Position numbers and translations under genes: made by a program. Shown piece by piece: positions 24,852-32,049 of a DNA stretch of 34,885 bases (positions are counted from its first letter, which is position 1; each line of letters opens with the position of its first letter). This stretch comes from Pseudomonadota bacterium. Lineage in GTDB: Bacteria > Pseudomonadota > Alphaproteobacteria > Reyranellales > Reyranellaceae. The notes beneath the pieces are model-generated. The model ran no database searches. It was not told the origin of the DNA and saw only the letters and a program-made list of their open reading frames with translations. Where the stretch lies: NCBI GenBank assembly GCA_018240695.1, contig JAFEFH010000021.1, positions 1 through 34,885 of the forward strand. The letters run 5' to 3'.

Positions 24852-26258
24852 TCAGGCCGATTTCTTGAGCGAGCGGAAGGCGATCAATGCGCGGTCGCGG
24901 GCCGCCCCATGCTCGACGATGCGCTCGGGATAGACGTCCGGCGGCAGCGGCTCGTCGGCTTCCCACGGGCGGTGGACGAGTTTGGCGGGCAGGCTGCCCA
25001 GCTCCGGGATCCAGCGCCGCACATAGTCGCCGCGCGGGTCGAACTTCTCGCCCTGGAGCACGGGATTGAAGATGCGGAAGTAGGGCGCCGCGTCGGCGCC
25101 GCTGCCGGCGACCCACTGCCAGCCCATCGCGTTGTTGGCGGGATCGGCATCGACCAGCGTGTCCCAGAACCAGCGCTCGCCGGCGCGCCAGTCGACCAGC
25201 AGGTCCTTGGTGAGGAACGACGCCACGATCATGCGCACGCGGTTGTGCATCCAGCCGGTCGTCCAGAGCTCGCGCAGGCCGGCGTCGACGATCGGGTAGC
25301 CGGTGCGGCCGCGCCGCCACGCCTCGAGCGTGCCTTCGTCGTCGAGCCACGGGAAGGAATCGAATTCGGCGCGGAAGTTGCGGCGGCTGAGGTCGCCGTT
25401 GTGGAAGAGGAGGTTGTACGAGAATTCGCGCCAGCCCAGCTCGGTGAGAAACTTCTCCGTGGCGGCCGACATGCCGCGTGTCGTGGCGGCGCGCCAGATC
25501 TGGCGCGGGCTGATCTCGCCGAACGCGAGATGGGGCGACAGGCGCGACGTGGCGGGCACGGCGGGCAGGTCGCGCGCCTGCCGATAGTTGGCCAGTGCAT
25601 TGTCGAGGAAGGTCGACAGGCGGTGCGCGGCGGCGGCCTCGCCCGGTGTCCAGGTGGCGCGCATCCCGCCCGCCCAGTCGGGTGCGGTGGGCAGCAGGTT
25701 CCAGTCGGCGAGGGTATCGCTCGCGCCCCACTTGGCCGGCGCGGGCAGGGTCTTGGGGGCTGGGAGCGTGGCGCCGGGCGACGGCAGTTCCCGGCAGGCG
25801 CGCCAGAAGGCCGAGAAGACCTTGAAGGCGCTGCCGGCGGCCGTCTTCACTTCCCAGGGTTCGTAGAGCAGGTTGCCCTTCAGCCCCTCGGCCACGGCCC
25901 CACGGTCGTTGAGGGCCTGCTTCAGGCGGGCGTCGCGCTCGCGGGCGGCCTGGTCGTAGGCACGGTTCCAGTAGACGGCCGTCGCGCCATGCTCGGCCGC
26001 CACCTCGGCGATCACCTGTTCCGCCGGCCCCCGGCGCAGGATCAGCCGGGAGCCGCGCGCCCGCAGGGAGGCATCCAGCGCGTGCAGGCTATGGTGCAGC
26101 CACCAGCGCGAGGCGGCGCCCATCGGCCGGAGACCGGGGCTCTCCTCATCGAAAATGTAGACCGGCACGACGGGCCGACCCGACCCCAGGCCCGCGATCA
26201 GCGCGGGATTGTCCGCCAAACGAAGGTCGTTACGGAACCAGACCAGAGAAGCCGACAC
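24852..26258 (-). CDS. phrB: Deoxyribodipyrimidine (CPD) photolyase (468 aa)
   Basis: This light-dependent repair flavoprotein shows an N-terminal antenna domain (SLVWFRNDLRLADNPAL) and a C-terminal FAD domain with LGWREFSYNLLFHNGDLSRR, GYPIVDAGLRELWTTGWMHN, ASFLTKDLLVDW and GWQWVAGSG, all typical of class I CPD photolyases. Length is normal. The start is GTG 26258 (SASLVWFRND); the ribosome site is weak (GGGTG). It is the first gene of the operon with the FAD oxidoreductase, DUF1365, methyltransferase and GPH transporter, a grouping known from photo-oxidative stress regulons in other alphaproteobacteria. The 74-nt upstream gap shows no clear ECF sigma promoter. Confidence 0.95.
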   Translation of the reverse strand: MSASLVWFRNDLRLADNPALIAGLGSGRPVVPVYIFDEESPGLRPMGAASRWWLHHSLHALDASLRARGSRLILRRGPAEQVIAEVAAEHGATAVYWNRAYDQAARERDARLKQALNDRGAVAEGLKGNLLYEPWEVKTAAGSAFKVFSAFWRACRELPSPGATLPAPKTLPAPAKWGASDTLADWNLLPTAPDWAGGMRATWTPGEAAAAHRLSTFLDNALANYRQARDLPAVPATSRLSPHLAFGEISPRQIWRAATTRGMSAATEKFLTELGWREFSYNLLFHNGDLSRRNFRAEFDSFPWLDDEGTLEAWRRGRTGYPIVDAGLRELWTTGWMHNRVRMIVASFLTKDLLVDWRAGERWFWDTLVDADPANNAMGWQWVAGSGADAAPYFRIFNPVLQGEKFDPRGDYVRRWIPELGSLPAKLVHRPWEADEPLPPDVYPERIVEHGAARDRALIAFRSLKKSA

Positions 26259-26332
26259 AAAACACCCACAACCCTTGTTTTCTCAAAGGGATACGAGGCA
26301 GGCGGGCCGGCGGATGAGGGGAGAAAACGGCC

Positions 26333-27127
26333 CTAGGAACGCGGGCAGACGGGCGGCTTGTGCATTTCCAGGCTCTGGAGGTCGGCCGTGATCTGGACCA
26401 GCCCGGTATCGACCGTCAGCCGGTCGAGGACGCCGTTGGCGAAGACCACGGCTTTCACCGTGAAAAGAGGCTTCTCGTCCTGCTGGCGCGCCTTGGTGAA
26501 GGTCATGAACACCGGCCACGCCTTGGTCTTGGGCAGCGCCACCGGCTTGTCCGACGGGTGCGGCCCGCGGATATCGCCGTCGTTCAATTCGGTGACGTCG
26601 ACCAGGAAGGCATCGTTGATCACCTCGGCATCGAACGTGAGGGCGGGGAAAGCCGCCGCCCGCGCGTTCAGCCGCTCGATCATGTGGTTGATGCCGGCCA
26701 CCGGCAGGAGCGTACCCGGCGGCAGCTCGAGTTGCTGCGGACCGGCCGGCGTCACGATCTCGGCCCGGACCTCGCGGGCGCCCGACCGTTGGACCTTGCC
26801 GCGCGTCTCCCGCTCGGTGCCGTTCTGAGTTTGCACGGTGCGATACCGAAGCGCGTTGCCGCTCGACGCCTCGTCGGCCTCGAGCCGCGACGCGATGCTG
26901 ATCTTCCACGACGAGGTGAGGGCAATCTCGGTCTTGATGTTGCGCTTGAGGTGCCAGCCCGCGCAGTCCTGCGTCAGGTCCTGGACGGCGGTGCCGATCC
27001 GGGGCGCGTTCGCGGCGGCGCCCAGCCTCAACCCGTAGGTCGCGCGATGCGGCTGCATCTGTGCGGCGGCGAACTGCGGCAGGAGAAGGGCGACGGCGGC
27101 AACGACGAAAAACAGGGGTTGGCGCAT
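26333..27127 (-). CDS. eipB: EipB/DUF1849-like periplasmic cell-envelope protein (264 aa)
   Basis: A signal peptide (MRQPLFFVVAAVALLLPQ, cleavage after FAAAQ) exports it to the periplasm. The body follows the EipB pattern: HRATYGLRL, DLTQDCAGWHL, LPPGTLLPV with an IEAL-like helix, and a long beta-rich C-terminal half. The two cysteines, Cys55 near the N-terminus and Cys261 four residues from the end, match the conserved disulfide pair of EipB. EipB supports envelope integrity in Brucella. The start at 27127 has AAGGTGG upstream; an earlier in-frame ATG would place sixteen residues before the signal peptide. It is divergent from pdeM across 46 nt. Family assignment is by pattern and is less certain than for most genes here. 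Confidence 0.75.
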   Translation of the reverse strand: MRQPLFFVVAAVALLLPQFAAAQMQPHRATYGLRLGAAANAPRIGTAVQDLTQDCAGWHLKRNIKTEIALTSSWKISIASRLEADEASSGNALRYRTVQTQNGTERETRGKVQRSGAREVRAEIVTPAGPQQLELPPGTLLPVAGINHMIERLNARAAAFPALTFDAEVINDAFLVDVTELNDGDIRGPHPSDKPVALPKTKAWPVFMTFTKARQQDEKPLFTVKAVVFANGVLDRLTVDTGLVQITADLQSLEMHKPPVCPRS

Positions 27128-27173
27128 GACGCCACCTTGCGCAACGGACGCCACTCGGTCAATCGTGCGCGCC

Positions 27174-27896
27174 ATGACGCCGATGGAATTCTCCTGCGCC
27201 GGCGAGACGCTGCACGCTCTGCCGGCCGGCGCCCTCTACTGGCCCGCGCGGCGGCTGCTGGCGGTGGCGGACCTTCATTTCGAGAAGGGATCGTCCTACG
27301 CGGTGAATGCACTGAAGCTGCTGCCGCGCCACGATACGCGCCAGACGCTGGCCATCCTGGCCGCGCTGATCGATCACCTGCGGCCGCTCACGGTCGTGTG
27401 CCTGGGCGACTCGTTCCACGACCGCGGCGCCATCGAGCGTCTGCCGACGGTCGAGCGGGCGGAAATCGAGCGCCTGACCAGGCTTGCGCGGTTCGTGTGG
27501 ATTGCCGGCAACCACGATCCCTCGCCGCCGCCCGGCGGATGGGGGGAGGTGGCGGAGGAAATCGCCGACGGACCGCTGGTGTTCCGGCACGAAGCGCAGT
27601 TCGGCTTCAGCAGCGGCGAGATCTCGGGGCACTACCATCCGGTGGCGGCGCTCACCGTGCAGGGCCGCGGCATTCGCCGCCGCTGCTTCCTCACCAACGG
27701 CCAGCGCCTCATCCTGCCGGCGTTCGGCGCCTATACCGGCGGGCTGAACGCGCTCGATCCGGCGATCGCCCAGCTCTTCCCGGACGACTACGACGCGCTG
27801 CTGACCGGCCGCGACACGGTGCGGCGGCTGTCGTGGCGCCAGTTGCGGCCCGATGCGACGCTCGCCTCGACCGGCTGGGTGCGCGAACGCCGCTGA
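27174..27896 (+). CDS. pdeM: PdeM-type metallophosphoesterase (ligase-associated DNA damage response endonuclease)
   Basis: A calcineurin-like phosphoesterase of 240 aa with all metal-binding motifs: DLH (Asp33, His35), GDSFHD (78-83), GNHD (112-115) and GHYHP (152-156). The N-terminus ETLHALPAGALYWPARRLLAVADLHF fits PdeM. PdeM is usually encoded with an ATP-dependent DNA ligase, an Lhr-type helicase and a metallo-beta-lactamase-fold exonuclease. None of these is in this window, so here it stands alone or the partners are elsewhere. Start: ATG 27174, with ATG 27183 possible. Its 3' end converges on the hydratase-like gene with a 6-nt gap. Confidence 0.88.
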   Translation: MTPMEFSCAGETLHALPAGALYWPARRLLAVADLHFEKGSSYAVNALKLLPRHDTRQTLAILAALIDHLRPLTVVCLGDSFHDRGAIERLPTVERAEIERLTRLARFVWIAGNHDPSPPPGGWGEVAEEIADGPLVFRHEAQFGFSSGEISGHYHPVAALTVQGRGIRRRCFLTNGQRLILPAFGAYTGGLNALDPAIAQLFPDDYDALLTGRDTVRRLSWRQLRPDATLASTGWVRERR

Positions 27897-27902
27897 AGCG
27901 GC
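27889..27902. terminator. Short hairpin at the convergent pdeM / hydratase ends
   Basis: GCCGCT and AGCGGC form a 6-bp stem with a GA loop spanning the pdeM stop, followed on the plus strand by CTATTT. It is short and may be a weak terminator only. Confidence 0.3.
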
Positions 27903-28700
27903 CTATTTGATCTCGTACTTGAGCGTGACTTCGCCGAGGCCCTCGATCTTGCCCGTGGCCGTGCTGCCGGGCGGCACGAACTGGCAGGCGACCATGCTGC
28001 CGCTCGACACGAACATGCCCTTCTTCAAGGTCTTGCCGTGATCGCCCAGCTTGTTGGCGAGCCACGCCAGCGAGTTGTAGCAGTGGCCGAGCACATCGCC
28101 GGAATGACCGGTGCGCACCACGGTACCGTTGAACGAGATCGAGCCCTCGAGATCGCCGAGGTCGAGATTGCGCCAGTTCTTGTTGGGCTTGGCGAGCAGC
28201 GAGCCGCCGTTCCAGCCGGCATCCATGATCAGCGGATTGACGGCGAGCTTGCTGTAGTCGGCGCCCCGATCCTCGATCAGCTCGAAGCCCGCGCGCGCCT
28301 CGCCGACATACTGCGCGATCGAATCGCGGTCGTACGGCTTGCCCTTGGGCGCCGGCACGTTGGCGTTCAGGAACAGGATGATCTCGAGCTCGACGCCGAG
28401 GCGCGTCCACGAGCCGACGCGCACGCTCGCTCTGTGCTCGAACACGCGCTTCTTGCGGACGGGGCCGTAGGCCGGACCCTTGAGGCCGGTCTGGGCGAGG
28501 ATCTGCGGCGAGGTCAACGCGATCTTGTAGCCGACCAGCGGACCCTGCTTCACGACCTGCTTCTTGAGGAAGGCGTCCTGGACCTTGTAGGCGAGGCGCT
28601 CGTCGTCGGTGGCGAATTCGGCCGGCCACCAGCCGACCGCTGCCCGCGCCGTGTCGACCTTGTGCAGCCAGTTGGCGACCTTGGCGATGTTGAGGGCCAT
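27903..28700 (-). CDS. 2-keto-4-pentenoate hydratase / fumarylacetoacetase-fold family protein (265 aa)
   Basis: The MhpD-like family hydrates 2-hydroxypenta-2,4-dienoates, or decarboxylates related 2-oxo acids, in meta-cleavage pathways, using a divalent metal. Visible here are GVELEIILFL with the metal-ligand pair Glu104 and Glu106, GYKIALTSP, LIMDAGWNGG, and the C-terminal block HSGDVLGHCYNSLAWLA. Length fits. No other ring-cleavage gene is nearby, so the pathway is unknown and the true substrate could be another keto acid. ATG 28700 has GGGGAG 6 nt upstream. It is divergent from the MobA-like gene. Confidence 0.88.
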   Translation of the reverse strand: MALNIAKVANWLHKVDTARAAVGWWPAEFATDDERLAYKVQDAFLKKQVVKQGPLVGYKIALTSPQILAQTGLKGPAYGPVRKKRVFEHRASVRVGSWTRLGVELEIILFLNANVPAPKGKPYDRDSIAQYVGEARAGFELIEDRGADYSKLAVNPLIMDAGWNGGSLLAKPNKNWRNLDLGDLEGSISFNGTVVRTGHSGDVLGHCYNSLAWLANKLGDHGKTLKKGMFVSSGSMVACQFVPPGSTATGKIEGLGEVTLKYEIK

Positions 28701-28746
28701 CGTTTACTCCCCTTGTATGTCTCCCTGCGCTTCGCATAGTGCGGCC

Positions 28747-29457
28747 ATGGTGGTCAACGCAATCGATACGGCCGGGCCCGTGCGGGCCGCCGCCCTGGTC
28801 GGCGTCGTCCTGGCCGGCGGCGAGGGGCGGCGCATGGGCGAGGGGATTCCCAAGCCGCTGCGCATGCTGGGCGGCAAGTCGATGGTCGCGCGAGTCGTGG
28901 AGCGGCTGAAGCCGCAGGTCATGGACCTGGTCGTGGTGACGAACGACAAGGCGCCGGGCTATCGCGCCCTGGACGTGCCGCTGATCCCGGATCCGCCCGA
29001 CATCAGCGCCGCCGCGAAGCGGGAGGGCCGGCGGTTGGGACCGCTGGCCGGAATCCTGGCGGGCATGGAATGGGCGCTGAAGCATCATCCGCATGCCGGC
29101 TGGATCCTGACGGCGCCGGCCGACGTGCCGTTCCTGCCGCTCGATCTCACGGTGCGGCTGTGCGGCCACATGCATGTTCCCGAACCCGACGTGCTGACCG
29201 TGCGGCGCGAGCATGCGGTCGGCGTCTGGTCGGTGAAGCTGGTCGACGATCTGCGGCGCGCGATCCTCGAGGAGGGGCTGCGGCGGGTCGAGGGCTTCGC
29301 CGGGCGCCATCATCACGTCGAATTGAAATGGCCCGGCGGCGGCGCCCCTTTCGCCAATATCAACACGCCGGACGAGCTCAAGGCCGCCGAGGCGCGTCTC
29401 GCTCGAGCTCGATCACGGTCCCGTCGATCAGCAGCTTTCCGGCATTCTCGAAGTTGA
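28747..29457 (+). CDS. mobA: MobA-like molybdenum cofactor guanylyltransferase / NTP transferase (236 aa)
   Basis: The nucleotide-binding signature [14 protein letters not shown], followed by [27 protein letters not shown] and APADVPFLP, is that of MobA, which attaches GMP to molybdopterin. The C-terminal block [10 protein letters not shown] is also typical. ATG 28747 lacks a clear ribosome site, but no better start was found and the short leader to the divergent gene limits alternatives. The last 15 or so codons are Arg/Ser-rich beyond the usual family end. They overlap the oppositely oriented DUF3553 gene by 80 nt, so the C-terminal tail is probably unconserved. No other molybdopterin genes are in the window. 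Confidence 0.88.
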   Translation: MVVNAIDTAGPVRAAALVGVVLAGGEGRRMGEGIPKPLRMLGGKSMVARVVERLKPQVMDLVVVTNDKAPGYRALDVPLIPDPPDISAAAKREGRRLGPLAGILAGMEWALKHHPHAGWILTAPADVPFLPLDLTVRLCGHMHVPEPDVLTVRREHAVGVWSVKLVDDLRRAILEEGLRRVEGFAGRHHHVELKWPGGGAPFANINTPDELKAAEARLARARSRSRRSAAFRHSRS

Positions 29458-29575
29458 CCGTGATGCGCGGACCGACCATCGATTGGATCTGGCCAAGCCC
29501 CCAATCGGGCCGTGCCGGATGCCGCACGAAGTCGCCGGGCTGGAGCAGGACGTTTCCGGGTTTCGTTTCGGGCAT
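29378..29575 (-). CDS. DUF3553 domain-containing small protein (65 aa)
   Basis: After [11 protein letters not shown] the sequence reads [31 protein letters not shown] and [10 protein letters not shown], which is the DUF3553 domain from end to end. The domain resembles the small beta-barrel of CarD/UvrD-C-terminal type and is common in alphaproteobacteria; its function is not established. ATG 29575 has GGAG 5 nt upstream and is chosen over an upstream ATG that would add 13 residues lacking family character. The 3' 80 nt overlap mobA on the other strand. It is divergent from bufA1 with 30 nt between starts. Confidence 0.85.
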   Translation of the reverse strand: MPETKPGNVLLQPGDFVRHPARPDWGLGQIQSMVGPRITVNFENAGKLLIDGTVIELERDAPRRP

Positions 29576-29605
29576 GCGGCTCCGGCAGGTATAAGAGGAC
29601 GTCAC

Positions 29606-29860
29606 ATGGAGCATCGCATGACCCCTACCCGCATCGCCATCGCCGCCGCGCTCGCGAGCGCGATCGCGTCACCGGCCGCCGCCCAGATGCCGATGAAGGT
29701 CGAAAAGTGCTACGGCGTCGCCAAGGCCGGGCAGAACGACTGCCAGACCGATCATTCGTCCTGTGCCGGCACCGCCAAGAAGGACAACCAGCCCGACGCC
29801 TGGATCGCGGTGCCCAAGGGCACCTGCCAGAAGATCGTCGGCGGCGTCGTGAAGGGCTGA
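29606..29860 (+). CDS. bufA1: BufA1-type bufferin precursor peptide (DUF2282, 84 aa)
   Basis: An N-terminal signal peptide (hydrophobic [12 protein letters not shown], cleavage near PAAAQ) is followed by a small Cys-containing core: [24 protein letters not shown] and VPKGTC, with Cys at 35, 46, 53 and 74. This is the DUF2282/BufA1 layout. Bufferins are exported RiPPs whose cysteines are modified by the DUF692 enzyme and which sequester copper. The next two genes are the DUF692 enzyme and its partner, confirming the call. ATG 29606 has AAGAGGA 6 nt upstream. ATG 29618, with GGAG before it and a TATAAG (29590-29595) that could be a -10 element, is an alternative start. Confidence 0.92.
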   Translation: MEHRMTPTRIAIAAALASAIASPAAAQMPMKVEKCYGVAKAGQNDCQTDHSSCAGTAKKDNQPDAWIAVPKGTCQKIVGGVVKG

Positions 29861-29864
29861 TCCC

Positions 29865-30686
29865 ATGCAGGCGGCGGCCGCAGGGATCGGCCTGCGCGCG
29901 CCGCACCTGGCCGAGATCGATCGCACGCGGCCCAAGGCCGGCTTCCTCGAAATCCACGCCGAGAACTACCTCACTCCGTCGCCGGCGCTCGCCACCGTCG
30001 AGCGGCTGCGCGCCGACTACGAATTCTCCGTTCACGCGGTCGGCCTGTCGCTGGGATCGGCGGAGGGCCTGGATGCGGCTCACCTTGCGCGGGTGGCGGC
30101 GCTGGTGAAGCGGCTGGAACCAGCGCTCGTCTCGGAGCATCTGGCGTGGAGCACCTTCGGCGGCCGCTACTACAACGACCTGTTGCCGCTGCCCTTCACC
30201 GAGGAAGCGCTCGATGTCGTCGTGGCGAACGTCCAACGCTTGCAGGAGATGCTCGGGCGTCCCGTCGCGGTCGAGAATCCGTCGGGCTATCTCGCCATAG
30301 CGCAGTCGACCCTGACCGAGCCGGAGTTCCTCGCCGAACTGGTGCGGCGCAGCGGCTGCCGCTTGCTGCTCGATGCCAACAACCTTCATGTCACGGCGCA
30401 CAATCTCGGGCTCGATGTGGGGGACTGGCTCGACAAGCTGCCAGCGGACGCCGTCGCCGAGTTCCATCTCGCCGGCCACGCCGAAAACGACGCCGACGGC
30501 GAGACGGTGCTGATCGACGATCACGGCAGTGCGGTGCGCGCCGAGGTGTGGGCGTTGTTCGACCGCTGCGTGCGCCGCTTCGGTCCGCGTCCGACGCTGG
30601 TCGAATGGGACACCGATATTCCCGCGCTGGGCGTTCTCCTGGACGAAGCCGATCGTGCGACGCGGGTTCTCGCCGATGCTGCGTGA
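29865..30686 (+). CDS. bufB: BufB: DUF692/MNIO-family multinuclear iron oxidative enzyme (273 aa)
   Basis: This TIM-barrel enzyme of the MNIO (DUF692) family modifies precursor-peptide cysteines. Metal-ligand and active-site segments typical of the family are visible: GIGLRAPHLAEI, FLEIHAENY (27-35), SVHAVGLSLGS (55-65), SEHLAW (90-95), VENPSGYL (136-143), LLDANNLHV (168-176), FHLAGHAE (200-207), DDHGS (218-222) and VEWDTDIP. ATG 29865 is 4 nt after the bufA1 stop, with AAGGG just inside bufA1, so the pair is coupled. It overlaps bufC by 11 nt. Substrate assignment to the preceding BufA1 follows from gene order. Confidence 0.95.
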   Translation: MQAAAAGIGLRAPHLAEIDRTRPKAGFLEIHAENYLTPSPALATVERLRADYEFSVHAVGLSLGSAEGLDAAHLARVAALVKRLEPALVSEHLAWSTFGGRYYNDLLPLPFTEEALDVVVANVQRLQEMLGRPVAVENPSGYLAIAQSTLTEPEFLAELVRRSGCRLLLDANNLHVTAHNLGLDVGDWLDKLPADAVAEFHLAGHAENDADGETVLIDDHGSAVRAEVWALFDRCVRRFGPRPTLVEWDTDIPALGVLLDEADRATRVLADAA

Positions 30687-31401
30687 ATGGCAGGCGGCGT
30701 TTGCCGCGCAGTTGCTCACGGATGCTTCCGTGTCCGAGAAGCGCCTGGCGATCCATCGTCATCACGTGGCATCGAGCCTCGCGCGCGCACTCGCCGTCTC
30801 TTTCCCGACTGTCGAGGCGCTGGTCGGCGCCGAGTTCTTCCGAGAAACCGCGCGTCGCTTCGTGATGCAAGACCCGCCACGCCAGCCCGTACTCGCCGAA
30901 TACGGCGCGGGCTTTGCCGACTTCCTGGCCGAGTATGCGCCGGCGCGCGGGCTATCGTATCTCGCGGATACGGCGCGTCTCGACTGGGCGCTGAACGTGG
31001 CTTTCCATAGCCCGTATGCCGGGCGTCTCGATGCGGCTGCGCTCGCCACGATGACGGCCGATGATCTCGCGGGCCTGTCGCTCGCATTCGCGCCCGGCGT
31101 GGCGCTTGTTCGCTCCGCCTATCCGATCGGTCTCATCTGGAAGGCGTCGCAGCCGGATGCCGGGGACGAGCCCGTCGATTTGGCCCGGGGACCGGCACGC
31201 GTTCTCGTGCTGCGCCAGTCTGATGGCGCGAGCTTCGTGAGCCTCGGGGAAGGCGAGGCAGCGTTCGTGGAGGCCCTGGACGACGGCCGGTCGATCGAAG
31301 CCGCGGCGGGCATGGCGGCGGCGGCCGAACCCGGGTTCGACCTCTCACGGGCATTTGCTCTGTTAAACACCTGTGAAGTCTTTGCTGCATTGCAGCATTG
31401 A
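30676..31401 (+). CDS. bufC: BufC: DUF2063-type partner protein of the MNIO enzyme (241 aa)
   Basis: BufC-type proteins act as the precursor-recruiting partner of the MNIO enzyme; older annotation calls the N-terminal domain putative DNA-binding (DUF2063). Here the N-terminal part reads MLREWQAAFAAQLL, IHRHHVASSLARALAVSFPTV, and GAEFFRETARRFV, followed by PVLAEYGAGFADFL, all typical. The C-terminal domain is more variable, again as expected. ATG 30676 lies inside the end of bufB (11-nt overlap), so the genes are coupled. No bufD (DoxX-like) gene follows; the next gene downstream is dksA, after a 178-nt gap with its own promoter. Confidence 0.92.
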   Translation: MLREWQAAFAAQLLTDASVSEKRLAIHRHHVASSLARALAVSFPTVEALVGAEFFRETARRFVMQDPPRQPVLAEYGAGFADFLAEYAPARGLSYLADTARLDWALNVAFHSPYAGRLDAAALATMTADDLAGLSLAFAPGVALVRSAYPIGLIWKASQPDAGDEPVDLARGPARVLVLRQSDGASFVSLGEGEAAFVEALDDGRSIEAAAGMAAAAEPGFDLSRAFALLNTCEVFAALQH

Positions 31402-31480
31402 TCTCCTGAACTGATCGTATTTGTTGAAAAGAGCTTTGCTGCGCCGCACTACTAGAATCGTATCAACATGACCAACGATC

Positions 31481-31508
31481 TTGCCGGGCGAGGGACCGTC
31501 CCTATACT
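31481..31508 (+). promoter_or_regulatory. Candidate promoter of dksA
   Basis: TTGCCG (31481-31486), a 16-nt spacer and TATACT (31503-31508) form a good sigma70-type promoter about 70 nt upstream of the dksA start. The transcript would begin near 31515 and include the leader hairpin at 31527-31550. Confidence 0.6.
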
Positions 31509-31526
31509 CCGCGCGCTTTCAAGGGA

Positions 31527-31550
31527 GGTCTGCCTGCCCCTTGGCAGACC
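31527..31550 (+). promoter_or_regulatory. Inverted repeat in the dksA leader
   Basis: GGTCTGCC (31527-31534) and GGCAGACC (31543-31550) are perfectly complementary arms around an 8-nt loop (TGCCCCTT). The hairpin lies 29 nt before the dksA ATG and is not followed by a U-tract, so it looks like a leader structure or operator rather than a terminator. Confidence 0.6.
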
Positions 31551-31579
31551 CGTAAAGACTGCGAGTGGAGTTGCCGACA

Positions 31580-31999
31580 ATGTCGATTACGTTGCCGCAG
31601 AATTATCGGCCGACGGACCGCGAACCCTTCATGAATGCGATGCAGCAGGAATACTTCCGCCAGAAGCTGCTCAAGTGGAAGAACGAGCTGATCGAGGAAT
31701 CCAACCAGACACTGCAGAACATGCAGGAGGAAAGCCTGGCGCAGCCGGATCTCGCGGATCGCGCCACGGCCGAGACGGATCGCTCGCTCGAGCTTCGTAC
31801 CCGCGATCGTTTCCGCAAGCTGATCTCCAAGATCGATCAGGCGCTGAAGACCATCGAGGACGGCTCTTACGGATATTGCGAAGAGACCGGCGAGCCGATC
31901 GCGCTGAAGCGCCTCGAGGCCCGTCCCATCGCGACGCTGTCGGTCGAGGCGCAGGAGCGTCACGAGCGCATGGAGCGCACGCGGCGCGACGAGGGCTGA
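31580..31999 (+). CDS. dksA: DksA-type RNA polymerase-binding transcription factor (139 aa)
   Basis: DksA binds the RNA polymerase secondary channel and, with ppGpp, adjusts rRNA and amino-acid gene transcription. The coiled-coil tip residues are kept (PDLADRA: Asp57, Asp60, Ala62), as are SLELRTRDRFRKLI and the RLEARPIA segment. Of the four zinc-finger cysteines of the E. coli protein only Cys100 remains; the others are Thr103, Ser121 and Ala124 at matching spacings. From memory this is usual for alphaproteobacterial DksA, so it is not a defect. Start ATG 31580 (GGAG 9 nt upstream) is preferred to the in-frame GTG at 31565, which overlaps that ribosome site. Confidence 0.95.
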   Translation: MSITLPQNYRPTDREPFMNAMQQEYFRQKLLKWKNELIEESNQTLQNMQEESLAQPDLADRATAETDRSLELRTRDRFRKLISKIDQALKTIEDGSYGYCEETGEPIALKRLEARPIATLSVEAQERHERMERTRRDEG

Positions 32000-32020
32000 G
32001 CGGACGAGGACTGATCGATT

Positions 32021-32049
32021 GAAGCGAAGAGCGTCTAGCTCTTCGCTTC
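32021..32049. terminator. Perfect 12-bp hairpin, bidirectional terminator between dksA and the deacylase gene
   Basis: Arms GAAGCGAAGAGC (32021-32032) and GCTCTTCGCTTC (32038-32049) pair perfectly around a 5-nt loop. The structure lies 21 nt after the dksA stop and contains the last codons and TAG of the convergent deacylase gene. The plus strand continues CTTCTGC, a weak pyrimidine run. Confidence 0.75.

Noticed and set aside
26259..26332. Possible ECF/RpoE-type promoter (TGATCC with a TAAGA-like -10) before the photolyase operon
   Set aside because: I found only GTATCCC and an imperfect CCCTTG/CAAAGGG repeat here; no convincing -35/-10 pair.
31384..31396. GCTGC-ATT-GCAGC repeat at the end of bufC as a terminator
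   Set aside because: The stem is only 5 bp, lies inside the coding sequence, and has no U-tract after it.
31880..31965. Broken zinc finger in DksA
   Set aside because: Three of the four cysteines are replaced, but as far as I recall this is the common alphaproteobacterial form, and the coiled-coil tip acidic residues are intact, so it is not a pseudogene.
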